A program made the translations under genes and the position numbers. From Zychaea mexicana (taxonomy: Eukaryota; Mucoromycota; Mucoromycetes; Mucorales; Lichtheimiaceae), in contig NW_026516722.1 of the NCBI RefSeq assembly GCF_025766255.1, positions 186,001-250,000 of the forward strand: a DNA stretch of 64,000 nt, read 5' to 3'. The notes beneath the pieces were generated by a model. That model searched no databases and was not told where the DNA came from. It saw nothing but the letters and a program-made list of their open reading frames with translations. Position 1 is the first letter of the stretch. Each line of letters starts with the position of its first letter. Positions 34,092-44,195 of this stretch are shown in pieces.

Positions 34092-35444
34092 CTAATCATC
34101 TTGGCGCCGCTCGACCCACGCCTGATACTGTGTCATTGCCCGCTGTACTTGCACTTCCGGAACCATATGTCGCTTCTCGACGAAAGCCTTCAGACTATCA
34201 CCGTTTATTGCGCCATTTAGCCGCCGTGAGTTCGGCCCTTCCAAGTAGTAAGTTCCGTTTCCGCCAACCCCAACAACAACCATAGGCCCTAGCCATCGAT
34301 CATTGAACTTCCCTTGCGGATACTTGTCACGCATCAACACCTGTTCGCCAACCCGAAACGGCTTCCGGAATGCAACACGTCGATCGTACAGCTCCTTGTC
34401 TTTTTGCTTGCGTATCTTGGCTTTTTCTTTTGCTTCCTCCCTGAGCTGATCCGCCATGTGTTCGATAACCTTTGTTCGGCTTATAATCTCCTCCGAAAGC
34501 TCACCTTCGACAAAATCCCTCCGGGGCGCTGGCCAAGTGGCGGGGGTCCGCAATTCGTACCCAAATAGCAATCTCGCCGGCGACATTCCCGTCGCCTCGT
34601 TTGGCATGGTCCTAATAGCCAGCAGCGCGGGCCCAACACAGCTTTCCCAGTTACCCAGGCGGTCCTCTTCACGGGCAATTTTCGCAATAGTGGAGACGAT
34701 CGTTTGATTCATTCGCTCGCACATCCCATTGACCTGTGGTCTTACAGCCGTGGTAGTGATATGTCGGCAACCAAGGCCCTTCAGAAATTCCCGCACGAAA
34801 GCAGACTTGAAATTTGATCCTCGGTCGGTCAGTAGGTAGCGGGGCACACCAAACATCATCACAATGTGATCGAATAGAAACCTTGCAGTCGTGTCCTCAT
34901 TGATATTGTCGACTACTACCGCAACAGGCCACCTCGTCAAATAGTCCACCGCAACCAGGAGATACTTGTCTTGCTTGTTTTCGTACTTGATTGGGCCAAC
35001 AGCATCACAGCCTACCATGTAGAAAGGATCGGACGGCGTGTCGATCGGCCTACCCGTATTGTAGCGAGTTCTTCTTGCCCGAGCGCGAAATTGACATGAC
35101 TCACACGACTGTACGATGGAGCGCACCTTCTCAAATAACCCTGGACCCGTATATGCCATTTTAACTCGACGCCAAGTGTTGTTTATACCAAAATGACCTT
35201 CTGCATGGACCGCTCGAATAACCTCGCTGACTACACCTTCATGTAATAGTTCTTCACCTCGTACCTGAGGACTTTCAGTTCGTCGATATAGCCGCCCATC
35301 TACCATCATGTATTTAGCCGCATGAAATCTAATCTTGCGCTTGACCACTTCGGTGCTATCCAAGGGGTACCTCTTCCGCGAAAGGTAATGTACTAAGGCC
35401 AAATAAAACGGGTAATCCATACTGATAAATTCAGGAAGCTCCAC
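34092..35444 (-). CDS. pol: Gypsy-C integrase region of pol
   Basis: An intact 450-codon stretch. The zinc-binding HHCC site is AVHAEGHFG with CESCQ. The catalytic core has D in GCDAVGPI, D in LTDRGSNFKS and E in NGMCERMNQ, the D,D,E triad of Ty3/gypsy integrases. The C-terminal part carries a basic, coiled segment (REEAKEKAKIRKQKDKELY) and a GPMVVVGV motif comparable to the GPY/F module. No chromodomain is seen. The first Met at 35442-35444 is probably internal, because the frame stays open upstream to the insertion near 35454-35800. Confidence 0.88.
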   Translation of the reverse strand: MELPEFISMDYPFYLALVHYLSRKRYPLDSTEVVKRKIRFHAAKYMMVDGRLYRRTESPQVRGEELLHEGVVSEVIRAVHAEGHFGINNTWRRVKMAYTGPGLFEKVRSIVQSCESCQFRARARRTRYNTGRPIDTPSDPFYMVGCDAVGPIKYENKQDKYLLVAVDYLTRWPVAVVVDNINEDTTARFLFDHIVMMFGVPRYLLTDRGSNFKSAFVREFLKGLGCRHITTTAVRPQVNGMCERMNQTIVSTIAKIAREEDRLGNWESCVGPALLAIRTMPNEATGMSPARLLFGYELRTPATWPAPRRDFVEGELSEEIISRTKVIEHMADQLREEAKEKAKIRKQKDKELYDRRVAFRKPFRVGEQVLMRDKYPQGKFNDRWLGPMVVVGVGGNGTYYLEGPNSRRLNGAINGDSLKAFVEKRHMVPEVQVQRAMTQYQAWVERRQDD

Positions 35445-35453
35445 CAGACAGCG

Positions 35454-35800
35454 TGACGCGTTACGAGACCAGAGACAAGGATGAACCGCCCAGAGTATAA
35501 GGTTTTTTTTTTGTGAGATAAAAGTGAGAGAGAGATGATATCATATTTTATTCTGCTTTTCAGAAGACATGCTTATATATAAGAGAGAAAAAAGAAAAGG
35601 TACCGAAGTATCGGAAAGGGCATAAGTACTACATTGCTAAATGGAGAATAAGAAGAGAGTTGTTGTCCGACATAATTGATAAAAGGAATGACGAGATCGT
35701 TATTTTCCGGAAGGAAACAGAGGAAGAAAAGGAAAGGAGAATATACTGAAGCTAATATGAAGGGGAATTAGAGTATATTAATGATAATAGGGCGGAAAGA
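35454..35800 (-). other. Probable solo LTR or other insertion between RNase H and integrase
   Basis: About 350 nt of non-coding DNA separate ADALSRLL (end of RNase H) from the integrase frame, although these are normally continuous. On the minus strand it contains TATATATAAGCATG, then AGAATAAAATATG, the promoter/poly-A layout of an LTR. ACAGC occurs at both edges and could be the target duplication, but the canonical TG...CA ends do not fit it cleanly. Confidence 0.4.
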
Positions 35801-37146
35801 CTACAGCAGGCGGGACAAGGCATCGGCCGGATTTTCCTGTCCACGCATATACTCGATCGTAAAATCGTATCCGAGCAAGGCGGCTGCCCATCTTTGAATT
35901 TTCGGATTTGGCGCCTTCTCATGCGGACCAAAGATAAACCGGAGACAAGAGTGATCCGTGCGCGCCAAGAAATGCCGTCCAGCAAGAAGGTGTCGAAACT
36001 TCTCGACTGCCCAAACCAAAGCCAACGCCTCGATGTGTGTTGCTGCATACGATTTTTCTGGCCCACGTACTACGCGCGACGCGTACGCAATGACGGTTTC
36101 TTCGCCGCCTTCGATCGGTTTTGTGACAGGATGGCCGACAAACCGTGGGACGACGCATCAGTAGTAAGGATCTGCTGCTGGTCAGGGTCGGGGAACGAAA
36201 GTACAGGTGGCTTCGTCAGTACTTGCTTGAGCGACGCGTATGCTCGTTGTTGCTCTTCTCCCAAACAAAATCGTTTTTCTTTTGCAATAGTCTTGTCAAT
36301 GGTTCTGCCAGCTTTGCGTAATCGGCCACGAAACGACGATAATAACCTGCCATACCCAAAATGAACGTACTCCACCACGGTCCTTAGGTGCCGCCATTGC
36401 CAACGTCTTTTCAATATTTTTAGGACTTGGCTCTAACCCGCAGACGACACAACGTGGCCCAGATACTCGACTCGCCTTTGCGCAAACACGCACTTTTCTC
36501 GCCGCAGCCGCAAATTCACCGCACGACACGCATCGAAGACCAGACGTAGATGTTCCAAATGCTGCTCGTAGGACCGGCTGTACACGACAACATCGTCAAT
36601 AAAAACCCGGACGAAGTCTCCAATGTACGAGGAAAGCAGTGTAGTCATAGTACGTTGGAAGGTACTCGGCGCCGAGGCCAATCCAAGGGCATCACTTTGA
36701 AAACGAACGTGCCGGAGCACATGTAAAACCTGATTTTTCCACGGAATCCTCGGCAAGGGGAATTTGCCAATATCCTTGTGCGGCATCCAGCGTTGAAAAC
36801 CACGACGCACCACCCAACGAGTTCAACAAATCATCGATTTGCGGTAACGGATAGGTCTCGAGGACACTCTGCTTGTTCAACCGCTGGTAGTCGATAACCA
36901 TGCGGAGGGCGCCCCTTTCTTACGTACGAAGAATACTGGTGACGTCCACTTCCCCGTTGATGGTCGGATTAGACCAAGGTCAAGCATCTTCTTCAACTCT
37001 TCGCGCAGGTAACGGTCTCTTCCAGGACAAACGGAAAGGTTTGATCGGACAGGGACTTCGCTAGTGGTCAGGATATGATGTTCTGCTCCTACTACTCGAC
37101 CTAATCCACTATTCTCATAGAATACGTCCGAGAAAACGTCGATCAT
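35801..37146 (-). pseudogene. pol: Gypsy-C reverse transcriptase and RNase H, frameshifted
   Basis: The pieces lie in at least five frames. RT starts with LKKMLDLGLIRPSTGKW and PVFFVRKK (36877-37146), then VIDYQRLNKQSVLETYPLP and FSTLDAAQGYWQIPL (36692-36901), then the catalytic VFIDDVVVYS (36433-36813). RNase H follows with ILTTDASSHGL (36070-36414) and RTDHSCLRFIFG (35801-36025). Single-base losses between the pieces destroy the gene. Sequence between 37147 and 37404 links it to the protease segment without a clear domain. Confidence 0.85.
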
Positions 37147-37404
37147 TCCTTGTATTCCGATGGCGGCTCCTCTGGCTCTTCCTGATCCGACTCGGCCTTG
37201 TCCAGGTTACCCAGCTCCTCGACGTAATACTTCAGTGACATATCGTCGTTGGCCTGCACGCACTACTCGCGCCAGTCTCGTCACTTGAGCCATCCGCGCC
37301 TACCGCGACAGCAAAAATTTCCTTGGCTTCGCCAAGTCCGTCATTGGCAGATAAGTTTTTCTTGATGGGGGGATCGTTTGTAATTCCACGTAGCCACGTC
37401 CTTT

Positions 37405-38433
37405 CTAGGTTGGGATGATCAGGGTTGATTCTTCGATTTTAGGAACGATGCCGTACGCCCTAAACCACGTCGTACCCAAAAGACAGAGGTCACGGTTGTT
37501 CTTCGTCTTGGTGATGCACATATGTTCAGGCCGCAGCTTCCCTGCCACACGAACCGGCACGCTCACTACGATCTCGCCAGTACGATCGGATTCCTCGTCC
37601 AGACCAGCCAACGCCAAACGATCACCACTTCCTTCGAGACCTAGCCTTCTTGCCAACGACTGGCTGATCACCGAGACAGCCGCACCCGAGTCGAAAACTG
37701 CTTTAACCACCTGGCCATTGATAACGACCGGCCCACGCAATGGAATCCTACTTTGCATGGTACGTAAATCATATGGGTAGTTGTATATCGTATCTTCTGA
37801 TTCATATCCATCGAGGTCATCGCTTAGGCTTGCTTCGTTGCTTGATGACACCTCCGACCAAGTACTGTCCCAGTCGGTATCCGATCCGCCATTGCCACTA
37901 GCGCTGCTACTACTATCGTCATCGCCAAAAGTATCGTCATCACCGTCGCCATCGTAGCCATACGCCTCTCCAGCTGCCACCGCATAATTCATCGCCGACG
38001 GATTCGTCGCGATCGCCTTGTTGCCTCGACCATGTAAAAACTTGAGCCCATCGCGGACGTCCGCGTACGCCTTCTTATTCAAGGCCAACCAATGAGCAAG
38101 GCTCAAACCAGAATCAACTTGCTTCAGCCGCTCCCAGATGTCCACTTGGTCGAGCTCGATCGGTAACTTGCGCGGGGGTTGCCCTTTCCTTGGCGCCTTT
38201 ACTGCCTTCTCTTTGCTACTGCTGGTCCCACCATTTTCGCCGCTCTTGTTGTTGCCGCCGCTACTGCTGTTGGGTTGGAGGATGGGCAGATTCAATGGCG
38301 CTATCACATTCTTGCCTTTCTTGTCCGCCCAAACGTTCGACACCAGCGATGTTTCCAACACACCGCGCTTTTGTCCAACGGCATAGACATCGACCACCTC
38401 CACCATGTGCACGCCAAACTTGCCTTGACCCAC
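37405..38433 (-). CDS. Gypsy-C aspartic protease segment
   Basis: 342 codons open. The first half is polar with Ser/Gly/Lys-rich and Asp/Ser-rich linkers. The second half has a retropepsin-like motif AVFDSGAAVSVIS and a downstream LCLLGTTWFRAYGIVP resembling the flap and the second conserved block. It would cleave the Gag-Pol polyprotein. It lies between gag and RT as expected, in a frame of its own, perhaps through old frameshifts. Confidence 0.8.
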   Translation of the reverse strand: MGQGKFGVHMVEVVDVYAVGQKRGVLETSLVSNVWADKKGKNVIAPLNLPILQPNSSSGGNNKSGENGGTSSSKEKAVKAPRKGQPPRKLPIELDQVDIWERLKQVDSGLSLAHWLALNKKAYADVRDGLKFLHGRGNKAIATNPSAMNYAVAAGEAYGYDGDGDDDTFGDDDSSSSASGNGGSDTDWDSTWSEVSSSNEASLSDDLDGYESEDTIYNYPYDLRTMQSRIPLRGPVVINGQVVKAVFDSGAAVSVISQSLARRLGLEGSGDRLALAGLDEESDRTGEIVVSVPVRVAGKLRPEHMCITKTKNNRDLCLLGTTWFRAYGIVPKIEESTLIIPT

Positions 38434-38519
38434 TGCAACGCCAGATGACGATGGAACCTTGTTTTCTTCATTATTTCTTATTGGGGAATGGGAATTCGAT
38501 TAGACGACAGTGTTCCCGC

Positions 38520-39392
38520 CTACTGCCGCCTGTTGCCATTTCCCTGGTCCTTATGCACGAGACTCGGACACTGCGTTGATATATGGCCTTCTTGATTACA
38601 GTTCCAACATTTGGGTGGGGGCCTTGGTGGGTAATTGGGAGGGGTTCTTCTGTACTGCTGCGAGGGTCCAAGTTGTAATTGCAAGGCACACAGACTTTCC
38701 GCCACTTGCATCAACAATGTATGCGTTTGTGACACCGAATCCTCTGGCGCCAAACTTGAAGGTGCCACCCTGCCTGATGAAGCCACGCTGCTACCCACCA
38801 CCTTGACTTCAGACTTTCTTCTCGATGCTACACCACTCGCCCCCGAGACATCCTGGCTGCGCAAATACTTGTTCCTTGCATTCTGGATGCGTACTGCCTT
38901 GTCTACCGCCTCTTTCCATGACGTTGCCACCGCCGATTCTTCTATGCAAAATGCGATTTCTGGATCAATAGCTTGGACGAAATAACAGACTTGGTACGAC
39001 TCCTCAGCTAACCCAACCAGAGAAAATAGCTCCTGCAACTTGTATGCGACATCCTCGACGGTTTCGCCTTGGTCTTGCTTTATGCATTCGATCTTCGCCC
39101 ACCATGTCTCTCGATGTTCGGCCGAAATAAACCGCGCCTTAAACGCCTCTTCGAACGTTTCCCACGTAATGATGCTATCTTCTAGCGGCACCTACCAGAG
39201 TTCAGCTTGCCCCTTCAGATGCGAGGCCGCGACGAGCAACACCTCAGCATCGGACAGGTTGCCTCGTTGCCAGAGACGTCGAACTTGGCAAAGCCACACC
39301 ATCGGATTCTCGCCCGAACTGGAACCAGAGAAGGAGCCAGGCGATGAGATAAACTTGAATATCTTGTTGTTTACGGAATCAGTTTCGTTCAT
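38520..39392 (-). pseudogene. gag: Gypsy-C gag with zinc knuckle
   Basis: The start at 39390-39392 (MNETDSVNNKIFKFISS) leads to the gag block MVWLCQVRRLW and ASHLKGQAELW. A TAG at 39192-39194 is followed at once by the continuing frame (PLEDSIITWETFEEAFKARF), then Ser-rich sequence and a CCHC knuckle CWNCNQEGHISTQC near the end. The TAG follows a Trp and fits a TGG or CAG change. It is separated from the protease frame by about 90 nt. Confidence 0.85.
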
Positions 39393-39453
39393 TGTTCTTG
39401 ATGCACGACACGGTCTTGTTCTTCAAATGATGATTACGGTCGACCCCCTAAAT

Positions 39454-40381
39454 TGACACGTGTGGTGTTTGGAAAAGGACAAAAGGTAGTATATAAAAAG
39501 GGGAAAAGGTAGAAGGGATTCAGAAGAATAGGGTTGATATACAGTAAAATACAAATAGACAGAATTCAGAAAATAAAAAGGAATCAGGGATATGATGAAC
39601 GCAAAATACAAGTACACAGATACACGATTACAATAACGGCAAGTTCCACTCCCAGTGTCAATTGTCAATCCACGAATATATGTCTGAAAACGCTTCCCTT
39701 TTTATTTTATCATGGGGTTAATCCCCTTTTATACACCTTATCAACTGGGCGCACTCGGCCGAGAACGGCGCCAGGCAGAGGACAACGATCTCTATCACGT
39801 AGTTTGGATGGAGTAGAAGACGGAAAAATAGGGAAATGGATATAGCAATGTCTATACGACAGATGGAAACATAAGAGAGGGAGTACGATGGAAAATAAGA
39901 GGGGCCATGAAATTACAGGGTCATGGCAACAAGGTAAGGGTAACGAGGGAAAAGGACAACGGAGAATAATATAAACTGCACAGGGCAGGTAGCATGAGTA
40001 CATGAGAGAGTATAATACGGAAAATAAGGACGGATAGAAATATAAGGGACAGGTCCCATTAAAAGAAGCATAAAGAAGAAATAATATTTGGCGCCTATGG
40101 CCGGCACGATTTAGAGTTGAAGGAACGTAAAATGATGCGAGAGGAAATGACACTAAGGGAAATAAGAAAAATAAAGGGAACTGACAGAAAGGGAAAAAGA
40201 AGTATGATAATCCCCAGATGGGAGGTGCGAGAAGAATTGTGGGGAGTTGGGGGGGAACCTGTGCATCGGATGACCATCGCCGGCAGAAAGATCCGCCATC
40301 GAAATCGCCCATGATTGGCCGAAGCCAGAATTCGTTCGTCGGAAATGAATGAGGCCGGGAAGCCCCGCACACTTCGTGTCA
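39454..40381 (-). repeat. 5' LTR of Gypsy-C
   Basis: 928 bp, same ends as 33116-34063. Just inside, the minus strand reads ATTTAGGGGGTCGACCG, a plausible primer site in which TGG has become TAG. The outer end is 11 nt from tRNA-Arg. Confidence 0.88.
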
Positions 40382-40392
40382 CCCTCATAATA

Positions 40393-40465
40393 GGGCATGT
40401 GGCGCAATGGATAACGCACCTGACTACGAATCAGGAGATCGTAGGTTCGACCCCTACCTTGCTCA
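40393..40465 (+). tRNA. tRNA-Arg (anticodon ACG)
   Basis: The 73-nt sequence has acceptor GGGCATG with CTTGCTC (one T-T mismatch), D-arm GGCGCAATGGATAACGC, anticodon arm CCTGA-CTACGAA-TCAGG, T-arm GTAGGTTCGACCCCTAC and discriminator A. There is no intron. T5 lies about 25 nt downstream. Gypsy-C ends 11 nt upstream and the defective LTR-B element begins 133 nt downstream. Confidence 0.93.
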
Positions 40466-40598
40466 CTACGTAATAAGTGGTAAATAACATTTTTATTATT
40501 TGATGTGCTATAGTAAAATTGACCACTGTCGTAGTACAATATCCGGTTATTTTAATAACCATAGATACTTCTTTTACTGGGGTTGCCAAGTCGTCCCT

Positions 40599-40918
40599 TG
40601 TCGTAGCTAGAATTGATCGGTCTTACCTTTTCCCTTTTTGTCCCACCTTACCATCATTCGAACACATAGTCCATTGTCGTTAATGCACGTTTGGCAAAAC
40701 ACGTAGTTCTTCATCCTTTGAACACGTATCCATTCATCAACACAACACGTAGTCATCTCATTAGAGTTATCATTACAATAGTCTTAGGAAACATATAAAT
40801 ATCCCCTCCATCATCAAATAATAAAGATCATCTTTCAAGTCATCTCTTATTCTTCTTTATTCTTTTGTTATCTCTCTTCTATTGGCTACGGTATTGATCC
40901 ACCAAAAAGACTTCGACA
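40599..40918 (+). repeat. 5' LTR of the LTR-B element
   Basis: 320 bp. The last 75 bp match LTR-A closely (CTCTCTTCTATTGGCTACGG) but the U3 part differs (GAATTGATCGGTCTTACC), so this is a sister family. It contains ACATATAAATATCCCC and AATAAAGATC as TATA and poly-A signals. Confidence 0.85.
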
Positions 40919-40919
40919 A

Positions 40920-41531
40920 TTAGTAGCAGAAGGTGGTTGAATAGGTCGAGTTGTCAGAAGTACTGTTGTGGGCGTAATAAACGATGATGTTGACAAACAA
41001 CTCTCTGAAGTCAGCCTCAGTCAAATCATGCTGTCTTTGGAAATACCTAGTAAGTGCACGGTTGGCACGAGACAACTCAACATCAGTCGCCCTAGCCTCA
41101 ACAACATTTCCACTCAAGGTACCGCGGTAGTTAGAAGCCGCACCAACATCGATGCCACCTACAATGTTCGGAGCCTGGACAACAGTGGCAGACGAACAAG
41201 CGGAGTCGTAAGTGTAGTTGACGTCTTCTTCAGGAATGTTTGGTATGTTTTGAGCCATAGCAGCAAGTCGTTGTAATTTCTGATCGTATAAAGCTAAAGT
41301 GAGAGTTTTGTGATCTTCAAACAAAGACAGAAGGTTAAGTATGCAAAGGTCGTCGGTAGTCAAACCGTTGTAATGGATAAAAGACAGAACTTCGAGATGA
41401 GAAACTTGACCATAGACGTAAGAGACAAAGAAATTGAAAAGGTTCGAGTGAGTACGAGAATTGAGAGACAGAAACAAAGGCAAATGCACGATCGTAAAAT
41501 CGTTGTATTCCATACACTGGTATAAATACAA
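40920..41531 (-). CDS. Antisense ORF of 203 codons in the leader of the LTR-B element, unknown function
   Basis: The frame is uninterrupted and reads against gag; its stop lies in the primer site and its first codons overlap the gag leader. Likely starts are the Met codons of MYLYQCMEYN or, further in, MAQNIPNIPEEDVNY. Composition is balanced and protein-like (EEDVNYTYDSACSSATVVQ, NRALTRYFQRQHDLTEADF). I do not recognise a family and see no signal peptide. Gypsy-A has only about 24 nt between primer site and gag, so about 600 nt are extra here. Gag next to it has six stops while this frame has none, which hints at a captured gene or recent constraint. Chance cannot be excluded. Confidence 0.5.
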   Translation of the reverse strand: MYLYQCMEYNDFTIVHLPLFLSLNSRTHSNLFNFFVSYVYGQVSHLEVLSFIHYNGLTTDDLCILNLLSLFEDHKTLTLALYDQKLQRLAAMAQNIPNIPEEDVNYTYDSACSSATVVQAPNIVGGIDVGAASNYRGTLSGNVVEARATDVELSRANRALTRYFQRQHDLTEADFRELFVNIIVYYAHNSTSDNSTYSTTFCY

Positions 41532-42800
41532 GAACGCCCCCTGTTTCCAAGAATTTCGAACAAGTCAAGAACCATTGTTGGATTTAGAAGAACCTACCAC
41601 ACAACAAGAACTTACCTTTGAAACGCCGCAACTTAAAATGAACCAAGAACAACAAACCATCTTGCTGCAAGCAATGCATAACTTGTTGGAGAAAGACAAC
41701 TTGGCTCCTATTTTCCGCACTCGCATATGTGAACCCGACACATACCATAGTGACCGAAGTTTGGATGCTGCCTTGAACTAGGTTTCGGCTGTGGAACGAT
41801 ACTTGACGATGGCCAAGCTGGATGAACACGAATGGGTCAGCTATGCGGTAACATTGTTGCGTGGCAAAGCCGAAACATGGTGGCGGCAACAAGAGGCACG
41901 GGTGACGATTGACGAATGGCGTGAATTCAGAAAACAGCTGCTGGCGACTTTTAATCCACCTAACGCTCCTCAACTGGCTCGAGACTGATTGGCAGCGGTA
42001 GCACAAACAGGGACAGTGGCACTTTATGTCTCGCAATTCTAAGTAGCATGGTCGTCAGTGCCATCTATGTCCGACGAAGAGGCACTTGACCGTTTCCAAC
42101 ATGGTCTCCACCCAACTATCCGTATGTAGGTGTTGACGCGTTTTCCATCTTCGACTGATGAAGCCATGAAACTTGCGCTGGCTGTTGAAGGTGCACAGCA
42201 AACAAGCCAGGCCGTGCTGTAAGAAGCCCACGGATTTCTGGTAGCACAACCCCAAATGCGGCAACACCAATATACTCAGCAACCCCAGCTTGTTCCTGAG
42301 TACCTCCGCTCCTCTAGTGTGGCACCCATGGATCTGGATGCTCTGCGTACAAGGTTCCCTGAGGCATAGCAAGGTCCCCGTAGTGGTGGTGGCAACTGGC
42401 GACAACTGGGATACCGCCGTAACAATGATACTGACAAGGACTGTTACAATTGTGGTGGCTGGGGCCACATTGCTCGCAATTGTCTGTCTCCTCGTCGCAA
42501 CCGTCAGCAACAGGGTCGTTCTCTAGGCCAGGGAAAAGGCCAAGCGCGTCGGGATTAAAGGGAGTCCCCTTGCGCTCGTTTCCATCCCTTAATGTTATCT
42601 GAACCAGGCCCGAAGTTGTCCCTGAGGGCGAACTGATTGATCTGTCCGAAGATCGTGAACAAGATGCACAGGTGCTGCAGCGTACACTAGAGGAGGATAG
42701 CCAGTATTTTGACTCCTTGTTATCAATAAAAGAAACTGATTTGCCACTGTATTCCATGCTGTGCAATGGTCGTGCTGTTGATGAATGGATATGTGTTCAA
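41530..42800 (+). pseudogene. gag: Gag and start of pol of the LTR-B element
   Basis: One frame matches Gypsy-A gag from YKNAPCFQEFRTSQEPLLD through AETWWRQQEARVTIDEW to the zinc knuckle CYNCGGWGHIARNC and the end GQARRD. It contains six in-frame stops. Where Gypsy-A can be compared they stand at Trp, Arg and Gln codons, and each is one transition away. Pol then begins in another frame (LIDLSEDREQDAQVLQRTLE) and breaks off at CNGRAV just before the protease active site. Length is preserved better than in Gypsy-A gag. Confidence 0.88.
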
Positions 42801-42919
42801 AGGATGAAGAACTATGTGTTTTGCCAAACGTGCATTAACGACAATGGACTACGTGTTCGAATGATGGTAAGGTGAGACAAAAAGGGAAAAGGTAAGACCG
42901 ATCAATTCCGGCTACGACA
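42776..42919 (-). repeat. Inverted 144-bp U3 fragment of LTR-B
   Basis: The reverse complement matches 40599-40742 with about six differences, and ends exactly at the U3 tip (GGCTACGACA), followed by the CCCT duplication. Confidence 0.9.
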
Positions 42920-42923
42920 CCCT

Positions 42924-43330
42924 GACGTAATGTGCAGCTACTTACTCTTGTACTTCCTTGCTGCGTAACATCAATCATCAACATCATCACCTTTGTCATT
43001 ACCACGATTATATCCGTAGCTTTTCACTATAATCTTTATCATAATATCCGCAGCATCATTTGTATATTTTTAGTTTTAGAAAACAGTATAAATATGGGTC
43101 ATCTTTATTGAATAAAATATTATCTGTCAGTTCTTCTATTTCTTTTTAGTTACCTTTGTAGTCCTATCCCTCTTCGTGGTCATTTCGGTGTACTTCTATC
43201 TCAGTGGTTATTCTTGGTGGGTTGTCTCTATTCTTTGTGATATCATTTTATAGAACAACAGCACCAGCCTTTGATTATTCTGTTTTGGCTACACAACAAT
43301 TTTACCAGACAACAAACAATAGAGAGTTTT
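42924..43330 (+). repeat. LTR-like remnant related to LTR-D
   Basis: CAGTATAAATATGGGTC, then TTGAATAAAATATT has the TATA/poly-A spacing of the LTRs here. From 43262 the bases CCAGCCTTTGATTATTCTG follow LTR-D (CCAGCCTTTAATTATTCCG at 2998) for about 60 bp. No clear ends. Confidence 0.4.
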
Positions 43331-44195
43331 AGGGCTTTGACAAAATGATTTTGTTGAAATGCCTTCTAAATACAGAACAACTGTCTGATTTTAAAGAAGT
43401 AGCTTGTGTCATACTCTAGAGGGAACAATTTAGTAACTCAGTAATAAATGGATGCTAAGATGACTCCACTGATTTTTTCCCTTTGAAAACTTTGAATGAC
43501 AATGCCACTTATCGGTAGGTTGGTGTAAGGTGCAGACAGGAACAAGATAAGATAAGGACAGAAAGACCAGACGAGAATGTGCTAGGTACTTTCAGCAAGA
43601 ATAGGACAAGACAAGAAGGAAACCAGGAGGTAGGAGAGCAGATGATGAGAGAAGATATAAGGAACAAGATATAGGATGAAAACAAGATATTTAACTGATG
43701 TTTTATTATTCAAAGACAATGGTGTTTATATATCTTTTACTATAGAATTTAATAATGCGAATAAATGGAAAGATTGGTATTAGGGTTGATTATTCGGATG
43801 ATGATGATAGATGATATTGTTACTTGGTGGAACATCTTATAGTCTGATATTTACAAATTTATTATAAAATTTCATCTATTTATGTTATTTTTTCAAATCT
43901 GGAGTTTTAAATTGTGCATATTAAATTAATTTATTTTTAAAAACAAAATTGAATTTTCTTTATAATATAAAAAGTGCTCTAAAAATGGTTTGCCTAAATG
44001 AATTTCTCCCAATCAATCATATACAATTACATATAAATATATATAAGGAAATAGAATCCTTTATGTATATAGAATTTGATCATTTTATTAAAGAAAATAT
44101 AATTGAAAAAATCTCTAAAAAAAAAATAAAAAAATAAAAGACTTATTCTTAAATGATTATTTTCTATACTTAAGTATGAGTAATAACTTCTGTAC
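43331..44195. other. Mixed and AT-rich spacer
   Basis: The purine-rich part 43520-43690 has no frame of note. The 62-codon frame at 43949-44137 is AT-rich and unrecognised; it may be debris of the AT-rich element family. Confidence 0.35.

Larger units (their letters stand above)
33116..40381 (-). mobile_element. Gypsy-C: second Ty3/gypsy retrotransposon, older
   Basis: LTRs of 948 bp (33116-34063) and 928 bp (39454-40381), both TGACACG...CGTGTCA on the plus strand, flank gag, protease, RT, RNase H and integrase in minus-strand order. The LTRs differ by indels and many substitutions, so the insertion is older than Gypsy-A. The flanks (ACAAT left, CCCTC right) do not match, so no target duplication remains. 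The right LTR ends 11 nt upstream of the mature 5' end of tRNA-Arg, a Ty3-like position. Several frameshifts and stops and one internal insertion inactivate it. Confidence 0.9.
40599..42919 (+). mobile_element. Defective LTR-B element with two U3 ends
   Basis: The left end is a 320-bp LTR in sense direction (TGTCGTAGCT...CTTCGACA), followed by a primer site, an extra antisense ORF, gag and the start of pol. Pol stops after CNGRAV and is followed by an inverted partial LTR (42776-42919) that ends with the reverse complement of the same U3 tip. The whole unit is flanked by CCCT on both sides (40595-40598 and 42920-42923). Both outer ends are therefore the U3 terminus, and the duplication shows that the rearranged molecule was itself integrated. 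It is related to Gypsy-A in gag and pol. Confidence 0.88.

Noticed and set aside
38138..39456. Plus-strand ORFs over Gypsy-C gag and protease
   Set aside because: Antisense shadows of coding sequence with biased composition.
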